In this document: piece after piece, positions 58,270 through 64,000 of the stretch
Numbering within the stretch: the first letter of the stretch is position 1
How the letters are laid out: each line of letters opens with the position of its first letter
Assembly: GCA_020056965.1 (NCBI GenBank)
Contig: JAGVGT010000089.1
Coordinates: forward strand, 1-64,000
Source: Deltaproteobacteria bacterium
GTDB lineage: Bacteria; Desulfobacterota; Desulfobulbia; Desulfobulbales; JAGXFP01
Direction of reading: 5' to 3'
DNA length: 64,000 nucleotides
Translations under genes and position numbers: made by a program
The notes under the pieces: model-generated
Databases searched by the model: none
What the model was told of the DNA's origin: nothing
The model's input: the letters and a program-made list of their open reading frames with translations, nothing else

Positions 58270-60798
58270 ATGGACAACCAGAAGCTTTACTACAAGCTCA
58301 ACGTCATCTTCGTCATGCTGCTGCTCTTTCCCTGCGCGGGTTTCCTCTATTTCGGCTACAAGTATAACTTCCTCAGAGACACCTCGATCAAACTGATCGT
58401 CGTAGTCGGGCTGGTTTACATCTTCGTCGGCTACACCTTGCTGCGCCGGCTGTTCGACAGCATCATCAGCATCTCCCGAACCCTTAGCAGCAAGATCAAC
58501 CAGGAGATCGCGGTTGGCACCATCGACCACAACCAGAGCGAACTTCAGCAGATCATCGCCTCCTTCAACGCCATCGAACAGCGCTTCCGGCAGAGTACCG
58601 ACCGGCTGGCCAAAAAGTCGCACGAGGTCTCGGTCCTCAAGGAACTCTCCGATCTCTGCTACGTCACCTTGGACCCCTGGGAGATCCTCCAGGTCACCCT
58701 CGAACGGGCCCTGACCCTGACCGGGGCGGACGTCGGCTCGGTCTTGATCCTCGACAAAAACCGCCGGGAATTTGTGGTCAAGGCCAGCATCGGCCTGGGT
58801 GACTACGTCAAGATCAACGACCGGATCGACTTCGAGACCTCGATCGGCAAATACGCGGTGATCAACAAGAGCCCGCTGATTGTCGAGGACATCGAAAAGG
58901 AGCGCCGTTTCGGCCGCTCCAACCGGCTCCACTACGGCACCAAGTCGTTTGTGATCATGCCGATCAAGACCATCAAGGACGTCATCGGCGTGCTGTCCAT
59001 CTCCCGGCGCGACGAAAATGCGGTCTTTCTCCAGGAGGAGGTCGAGGCCCTGACTCCGCTCTTGAGCAACGCAGCTTTCACCTACGAAAACATCCGTCTG
59101 ATCAGCGAACTGGAGATGGAAAAGGACCAGATGAACGCGGTCCGCAAGATCTTCAAATCGCTCAACTCCAGCCTCAAGAACAGCGAACTGCTGCACTCAA
59201 TTTTGAACGAGATCCAGGAGATCATCCCCTTCGAGATTGCCCTGGTTCTGGTCCGCGACGAAAAGCGGCCCGACCAACTCAAGGTCATCGACCTGGTGGC
59301 CAACGAGACTGTCGATATCTCGATCGGCGCCCAATTTTCCTGCAAGGGCAATATCATCGACCGGGTCATGCAGCAGGAAGCGGTGCGGATTATCGACACC
59401 TCCTCCACCCTGCACCAGGAGGTCGGGGAGATGCTGCTGCCCGGCGCCCTTCACAAGCCCTGCATGCTGGCCCCCCTGGTCATGCAAGGCAAGGTCGGCG
59501 GCGTCGTCGTCCTCTACGCCAAGGAATGCCGGATCTTCCACGAGACCCAGGCCATCTCCGAGTGCATCGCCAATATCATCTCCTTCGCCATCGAGGAGAG
59601 CCGCCTGACCACCTCGGTGGCCAAACGCAACCAGGAGCTGGAGGCCATCAAGCAGATCGGCAGCGCCCTGGCCTCCGCCACCTTCGACATTCATCGGGTC
59701 CTCGATTACACCATGGACATGATCCGTTCATTGATGAACGTCGAGGCCGGCTCCCTCTCTCTGGTCAAAAACGGGGAGCTGGAGTTCGCGGTCGCCTTCG
59801 AGATCGATGTGGCCAACCTCCAGAAATTCCGCCTCAAATTGGGCCAGGGCATCTCCGGGGCCGTGGCCTCGAAGGGTGAGGCCATCATTGAAAATGATGT
59901 CGTCAATTCCAGCCACTTCTATGGGAAAATCGACGATCTGACCGGCTTTAAGACCCGCTCGGTGCTCTGTGTGCCGATGATCTCCCAGGGCCGGGTGATC
60001 GGGGTGATCGAGGTCTTAAACCGGCGGGAAGGCGACTTCAGTGCCAAGGACAAGGATCTGCTCCAGTCCATCGCCACCTCGGTCAGCATCGCCCTGGAAA
60101 ACGCCAGGTTGTACAAGGAAACCGTGGCCATGGCCGACAATGAGCGGGGCATCCGCAAGATGTTCCAGAAGTTCGTGCCCAAGGAGATCATCAACAAGAT
60201 TGTCGGAGCCGGCGCCGAACAGGCGATTGTCGAGGAGTTCAAGGCCATCACCCTGCTGAATCTGGATATCCGCGGCTTTTCGGAGATGACCAAAAAGATC
60301 GGCCCGCACAAGAGCGTCGCTCTGCTCAACTATTTTTTCTCGGTGATGGGCGGCATTGTCTTTAAGAATCACGGCATCGTCGATAAGTATCTGGGCGATG
60401 GCTTCCTGGCCCTGTTCGGGGCTCCGGTCTCCTCGGCCCGCGACGCCGAAAACGCCGTGGCCGCGGCCCTGGAAATGCAGGCCGCCATGGCCGCCTTGAA
60501 CGAGGATTTCGTCAAGGGCCAGCTGGACAGCGAGCTGAAGATCGGGGTCAGCATCTATACGGGGGAGGTGGTTCTGGGCAATATCGGCTTCGAGATGAAG
60601 ATGGACTACACGGTGATCGGCGACCCGGTCAACAAGGTTTTTGAACTGCAGGAGTACACCCGGCCGGTGCCCAACAGTATCATCATCGATGAAACGACCT
60701 GCCGGGCGACCATGAGCCAGCTTAAACTGCGGGAGCTGGCGGAGCGGTTGGACGAGACCAAAATTTATGAGCTGCTGGGCCGGGTCGGCCCGGCCTAG
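58270..60798 (+). CDS. Class III adenylate/guanylate cyclase with three GAF domains
   Basis: An 842-residue membrane protein. Two N-terminal helices (about 10-30 and 40-62) lead to a HAMP-like stretch, then three GAF domains (about 120-290, 310-470 and 490-645) and a class III catalytic domain (about 670-840). Metal-binding Asp residues are in LLNLDIRGFSEM and KYLGDGFLALFG; the later MDYTVIGDPVNKVFEL gives the purine-specifying and ribose-binding residues, with Asp favouring ATP. FSARD-like SSARDAENAV follows. It probably makes cAMP in response to GAF ligands. ATG 58270 has GGGGGAAGG upstream; 52 extra residues upstream in frame are rejected. The gene is divergent from the Rhs gene. Confidence 0.92.
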   Translation: MDNQKLYYKLNVIFVMLLLFPCAGFLYFGYKYNFLRDTSIKLIVVVGLVYIFVGYTLLRRLFDSIISISRTLSSKINQEIAVGTIDHNQSELQQIIASFNAIEQRFRQSTDRLAKKSHEVSVLKELSDLCYVTLDPWEILQVTLERALTLTGADVGSVLILDKNRREFVVKASIGLGDYVKINDRIDFETSIGKYAVINKSPLIVEDIEKERRFGRSNRLHYGTKSFVIMPIKTIKDVIGVLSISRRDENAVFLQEEVEALTPLLSNAAFTYENIRLISELEMEKDQMNAVRKIFKSLNSSLKNSELLHSILNEIQEIIPFEIALVLVRDEKRPDQLKVIDLVANETVDISIGAQFSCKGNIIDRVMQQEAVRIIDTSSTLHQEVGEMLLPGALHKPCMLAPLVMQGKVGGVVVLYAKECRIFHETQAISECIANIISFAIEESRLTTSVAKRNQELEAIKQIGSALASATFDIHRVLDYTMDMIRSLMNVEAGSLSLVKNGELEFAVAFEIDVANLQKFRLKLGQGISGAVASKGEAIIENDVVNSSHFYGKIDDLTGFKTRSVLCVPMISQGRVIGVIEVLNRREGDFSAKDKDLLQSIATSVSIALENARLYKETVAMADNERGIRKMFQKFVPKEIINKIVGAGAEQAIVEEFKAITLLNLDIRGFSEMTKKIGPHKSVALLNYFFSVMGGIVFKNHGIVDKYLGDGFLALFGAPVSSARDAENAVAAALEMQAAMAALNEDFVKGQLDSELKIGVSIYTGEVVLGNIGFEMKMDYTVIGDPVNKVFELQEYTRPVPNSIIIDETTCRATMSQLKLRELAERLDETKIYELLGRVGPA

Positions 60799-60800
60799 CA

Positions 60801-60826
60801 GCTGGGGTCACTTGTTGATCCCCAGC
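60801..60826. terminator. Possible shared hairpin between convergent genes
   Basis: GCTGGGG (60801-60807) pairs with CCCCAGC (60820-60826) at the point where the cyclase gene and the pilin-like gene converge. There is no T-run, so its terminator strength is doubtful. Confidence 0.3.
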
Positions 60827-61311
60827 CGCTCCGCCAGGGTGCCGCTCATGGTCCAGAGGACGATCCGGGAATTATTGGTCTGGGGCTGGGCATACATGAC
60901 CATGTGGTTCAGACTGCCCAGCTTATCCGTGGAATCGACGGTGAGCTTCAACCGGTCGGCCAGCATTTCGACCTGGAAGTGCCGAGTATCCGCCCCCACC
61001 ACCATGGCTGGGAACTCAGCCGCCGTGGGCAGGGCCGTCTGGGTGGCGTAGAAAAGGGCGATATTGGTTTCGATGGCATGCAGCCCCGGGTAGATATAGG
61101 TTACCACCTTGGCCCGCTGGACATGGCTCATATAAAAGGGGATGGCCACTGCGCAGAGAATGCCGATGATGGCCACGACGATCATCACCTCGACCAGGGT
61201 AAAGCCGCCGTTGTGACGGGACACCCTCAGTAACCTTCGGAAAATCCTCGCTCTGCCAGGTCCAGCCGCTTTTGCCGCCATTTTGAGGCTCCCGTCAACC
61301 GCAAATTTCAT
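60808..61311 (-). CDS. Type IV pilin-like / pseudopilin protein
   Basis: A 167-residue protein with a prepilin signature after a long basic leader (about 35 residues): HNGGFTLVEVMIVVAIIGILCAVAIPFY, where cleavage is expected after the Gly and Glu is the fifth mature residue. The C-terminal part (about 65-167) is a globular domain with PTAAEFPAMVVGADTRHF. The leader is unusually long for a type IVa pilin. ATG 61311 overlaps the stop of the HAMP protein gene by four bases (ATGA), so the two are coupled. It may be a minor pilin or type II secretion pseudopilin. Confidence 0.85.
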   Translation of the reverse strand: MKFAVDGSLKMAAKAAGPGRARIFRRLLRVSRHNGGFTLVEVMIVVAIIGILCAVAIPFYMSHVQRAKVVTYIYPGLHAIETNIALFYATQTALPTAAEFPAMVVGADTRHFQVEMLADRLKLTVDSTDKLGSLNHMVMYAQPQTNNSRIVLWTMSGTLAERLGINK

Positions 61312-61907
61312 TTGTCTCGCCGGAACGAATAGCGCTGCATCTCTCGACAGAATTTCTCCCGATCGCCTTTCAGGCGCACCAACAGCTTGGCGATTTCCGG
61401 ACTGTCCAGGCGGCCGCTGTCGATCTCCCGCTCCAGCGCCTCGCCGCACTCCCCCATGCACCGGCAGCCCCGCTCCAGATCGATCAGCAAGCGCTCCAAG
61501 TTGTCGGCCATGGCGTTGAAATTATGGTGGAACTCTTGCAGCTCGTCGCCCTTGCGGATATGGGCGCGGACGGTCAGATTGCCGGCGGCCATTTCGCGGA
61601 TGGTCCGATCGATGGAAAACAGGGGCCCGACAATCTTGTGGGTCACTAAGATGCTGCCGACCCCGAACAAGGCGATAACCGCCAAGGCCGCCGGCCAGAA
61701 GGTTTTGTGCAGTTCCATGATCACCCGGGCATCATCCGCCTTCCCGGCCAGCGTCAACTCGGCCGCGAATTCCTGCATTTGCGGGACGAAGATGGCTGCC
61801 AGCAGGAACAAGGTGTAAGCAACCAGCACGGCCACGGTCAGGAGCAAGTACTTGAGCTGGATCTCCCGGTTGATCAGGTATTTTTTCCTGCTGAATTTCT
61901 GCGCCAT
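61308..61907 (-). CDS. HAMP-domain membrane protein without output domain
   Basis: A 199-residue protein with two membrane helices (LLLTVAVLVAYTLFLLAAIF, about 20-40, and AALAVIALFGVGSILVTHKI, about 75-95), a short periplasmic loop, and a HAMP domain (GPLFSIDRTIREMAAGNLTVRAHIRKGDELQEF). The end is a charged helical stretch with CRCMGECGEALEREI. No kinase, methyl-accepting or cyclase domain follows, so it could act as a stand-alone receptor or adaptor. GGGGGGAGAG precedes ATG 61907. It is coupled to the pilin-like gene by an ATGA overlap. Confidence 0.87.
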   Translation of the reverse strand: MAQKFSRKKYLINREIQLKYLLLTVAVLVAYTLFLLAAIFVPQMQEFAAELTLAGKADDARVIMELHKTFWPAALAVIALFGVGSILVTHKIVGPLFSIDRTIREMAAGNLTVRAHIRKGDELQEFHHNFNAMADNLERLLIDLERGCRCMGECGEALEREIDSGRLDSPEIAKLLVRLKGDREKFCREMQRYSFRRDK

Positions 61908-62271
61908 CTCTCCCCCCAAGCAGCTTGAAGCCGTGGTCAACCGACAATCTGGTCATTCTGAGTGGCCTAAACGGCCTAAGGAGCCGTAAAGGAATGGTCA
62001 GAATCAGACAAGTTATTTCTTGGCGGCTCCTAAACCAGTAACCTCAGATAAAGCCTTCGCTAACGACTTTGTCAACAAGACTTTGCCACCCGTCCGGCCC
62101 CACGGTTGCTGCCGGCTGCCGCTCTGATCGCCCGCCCAAATCAGTGGCAGGCCGGACCATTCGCCAAGCCGTGAGCCCGTCGGGCGGGCCTTTCAACCGG
62201 TTGATTTATCGTTACCCCAGTTGATCAATTTAGACTTATTACCCCGCCGGGGGTTTATAAAGGCAAAGCCC
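61908..62271. other. Intergenic region upstream of the HAMP gene
   Basis: No gene is supported. GGAGCCGTAAAGGAATGG-like sequence near 61980 and GCGGCTCC near 62023 form a partial inverted repeat. A G/C-rich dyad ACCCCGCCGGGGGT (62240-62253) lies just beyond the polA stop on the minus strand and may contribute to 3' end formation, but no T-run follows. Confidence 0.4.
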
Positions 62272-64000
62272 TCAAGTGTCCGCCAGGTTTTTGCCGGTGG
62301 AAAGGTTGACCACCAGCGGCACCCGCAGTGCCATGACCGACTCCATGGCCGGCCGGACCAGTTCGGTGACGGCCGCGATTTCATCCTCCGGTACCTCGAA
62401 GACCAGCTCGTCGTGGATCTGCAGGAGCAGCCGCGCCCCGCTGCCCGCCTCGCGCAGGCGGTGGTCGGCCGCCAGGGTGGCCAGCTTGATGATATCGGCG
62501 GCGGTGCCCTGAATCGGGGTGTTGATGGCGATCCTTTCGGCTCCCTCGCGCTGGACCCGGTTGGAGCTGTGGATTTCCGGCAGGTAGCGCCGCCGCTGCA
62601 AGAGGGTGGTGACGTAACCGTCGCGCCTCGCCTGTTCGACGATCTCCTCCATGTAGCGTTTGACCCCGGGGTAATGCTCGAAATAGCGCTCGATGAAGGT
62701 GGCCGCCTCCTTGCGGCTCAGATTAAGGCGGGAGGAGAGGCCGAAGGCGCTGATCCCGTAGACGATGCTGAAGTTGATGGTCTTGGCCACCCGTCGCATC
62801 TGGTCGGTGATGAAGTCGGCGCTGACCCGGAAGATCTCGGCGGCGGTCTGCCGATGGACATCGCGGTTGGCCCGGAAATCCTCGACCAGGGCCGGGTCGC
62901 CGGAGTAATGGGCCATGACCCGCAGATCGATCTGTGAGTAGTCGGCGGCCAGGAAGACGTAGCCGGGCGCCGCCACGAAGGCCTGCCTGATCCGCTGCCC
63001 TTCCGGGGTGCGGATTGGAATGTTCTGCAGGTTGGGGTTGCTGCTTGACAGCCGCCCGGTGGCGGCGACCATCTGGTTGAAGGAGGTGTGGACCCGGCCG
63101 GTTCGCGGATGGATCTGCCCCAGGAGGTTATCGACGTAGGTCGATTTGAGCTTGGCCAGGTTGCGGTGGTTGAGCATCGCCACCGGCAGGTCGTGGTAGC
63201 GGCCCAACTCTTCGAGGACCTTGGCGTCGGTGGAGTAGCCGGTCTTGGTCTTGCGGCCCTGGGGCAGCTTCAATTTCTCGAAGAGGATCTCGCCCAGTTG
63301 CTTGGTTGAGCCGATATTGAACTCCTGCCCGGCCAGCCGGTAAATCTCCTGCTCCAGCTCGGCCAGGTTGTGGCCGAACTCCTCGGCCAGCCCTAGCAGC
63401 AGCTGCCGGTCCACGGTGATCCCCGCTAGCTCCATGGAGGCCAGGACCGGGATCAACGGCGCTTCCAGCCGCTCGAACAGTTCCAGCATGCCCAGTTCGG
63501 CCAGCTTGGGCCGGAAGTACTCCCAGAGCAGCCAGGCCGCGTGGACATCCTCGCATGAGTAGTCACCGGCGGCCGCCGGGGCAACCAAAGCGAAATTGAC
63601 CTCGTCTTTCCCCTTGCCCTGGCCGACGGTGACCTCAGCGAAGCTGGTCAGCTTGACCTGCAGTAACTCCAAGGCCAGATCGTCGAGTTTGTGGGAACGG
63701 CGGTCGGGATTGACCAGGTAGGAGGCGAGCATGGTATCACGAAGCGGCCCGGCCAGGGTAATCCCGTGCGCCTTGAGAATCGCGTAGTCAAATTTTAGGT
63801 TATGACCGAGCTTGGGCAGGTGCGGATCTTCCAGGAGCGGCCGGAGCAGCTCCAACACCTCAGCCTGGCTTGGCTGACCGGCCACCAGACAGCCGGCGCC
63901 ATCGCAGTGGGCGACCGGAATATACCAGGCCGCGGCGGCGGAAACGCAGAGTGAGATGCCGACCAGTTCGGCGCTCAACGGATCCAGGCCGGTGGTTTCG
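62272..64000 (-). CDS. polA: DNA polymerase I, C-terminal part (3'-5' exonuclease and polymerase domains)
   Basis: The gene continues past the right edge of the window; 576 codons are visible. At the edge the frame reads ETTGLDPLSAELVG, the exonuclease I motif, and LGHNLKFDYAIL is motif II, so the proofreading domain looks active. The polymerase domain has motif A (FLAADYSQIDLRVMAHYSGD), motif B (RRVAKTINFSIVYG) and motif C (LLLQIHDELVFEV). The protein ends normally at 62272. Its 5' nuclease part lies outside the window. It acts in DNA repair and Okazaki-fragment processing. Confidence 0.97.
   Translation of the reverse strand, partial: ETTGLDPLSAELVGISLCVSAAAAWYIPVAHCDGAGCLVAGQPSQAEVLELLRPLLEDPHLPKLGHNLKFDYAILKAHGITLAGPLRDTMLASYLVNPDRRSHKLDDLALELLQVKLTSFAEVTVGQGKGKDEVNFALVAPAAAGDYSCEDVHAAWLLWEYFRPKLAELGMLELFERLEAPLIPVLASMELAGITVDRQLLLGLAEEFGHNLAELEQEIYRLAGQEFNIGSTKQLGEILFEKLKLPQGRKTKTGYSTDAKVLEELGRYHDLPVAMLNHRNLAKLKSTYVDNLLGQIHPRTGRVHTSFNQMVAATGRLSSSNPNLQNIPIRTPEGQRIRQAFVAAPGYVFLAADYSQIDLRVMAHYSGDPALVEDFRANRDVHRQTAAEIFRVSADFITDQMRRVAKTINFSIVYGISAFGLSSRLNLSRKEAATFIERYFEHYPGVKRYMEEIVEQARRDGYVTTLLQRRRYLPEIHSSNRVQREGAERIAINTPIQGTAADIIKLATLAADHRLREAGSGARLLLQIHDELVFEVPEDEIAAVTELVRPAMESVMALRVPLVVNLSTGKNLADT

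Overview
The window is a high-G+C stretch of a Gram-negative, anaerobic bacterium. The best guess is a Desulfobacterota (former Deltaproteobacteria) lineage, inferred from gene content: class I hybrid-cluster protein, a MeTr/AcsE-type methyltransferase with a corrinoid-activation (ASKHA ferredoxin) protein, spermidine synthesis by the carboxynorspermidine route, a two-CW protein, a class II DAHP synthase, HldE-type heptose adenylylation and many HD/GAF/PAS signalling proteins. No rRNA, tRNA or CRISPR array was seen.

Layout. 0-1.6 kb: 3' end of a copper-type P1B ATPase and a TauE/SafE membrane protein. 1.9-8.3 kb: polyamine genes (agmatinase, arginine decarboxylase, then carboxynorspermidine dehydrogenase and decarboxylase), interrupted by an RHH/ParE toxin-antitoxin pair and palindromic repeats. 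8.3-18.1 kb: FAD dehydrogenase, TusA and DsrE-like sulfur carriers, a hybrid histidine kinase convergent with an HD-GYP response regulator, a PpiD/SurA-like foldase, then plsY and a J-protein. 18.3-22.6 kb: guanine deaminase, a Lys-rich mini-protein, and hcp followed by a zinc-ribbon HD protein and a ferredoxin; two FNR/HcpR-like palindromes lie here. 23-28.4 kb: TlpA thioredoxin, a small exported protein with its own promoter and terminator, and a compact uppP-methyltransferase-methyltransferase-mnmG operon. 28.5-33.1 kb (mostly minus strand): two MORN-like secreted proteins, a nitrilase-HldE fusion, a methyltransferase, and a small HTH/accessory patch rich in palindromes.

33.4-40.5 kb: ASKHA ferredoxin and acsE-like methyltransferase, separated by a partly decayed insert (TetR with two operators, frameshifted DJ-1/PfpI gene, zinc alcohol dehydrogenase, SDR-cupin pseudogene). 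A degenerate PD-(D/E)XK-like protein follows acsE. 41-48.6 kb: DAHP synthase, lipoprotein, cupin, two-CW protein, a third MORN protein, phosphomannomutase/phosphoglucomutase, a Cys-cluster protein and a Na/Pi cotransporter. 48.7-58 kb (minus strand): a polytopic TPR membrane protein, a truncated IS30 transposase, and a 1777-residue Rhs/YD-repeat protein. The Rhs protein has an unusual Cys-rich repeat stalk and a variable C-terminal tip, and its stop codon overlaps the start of an AT-rich, exported beta-propeller gene. This pair is the best candidate for an undescribed toxin/partner system. 58-64 kb: triple-GAF nucleotide cyclase, HAMP membrane protein and pilin-like protein, and DNA polymerase I running off the window edge.

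Functions were read from motifs and remembered family patterns; no database search was run. Start codons were moved to internal starts where a Shine-Dalgarno sequence, a gene overlap or paralogue alignment supported it.
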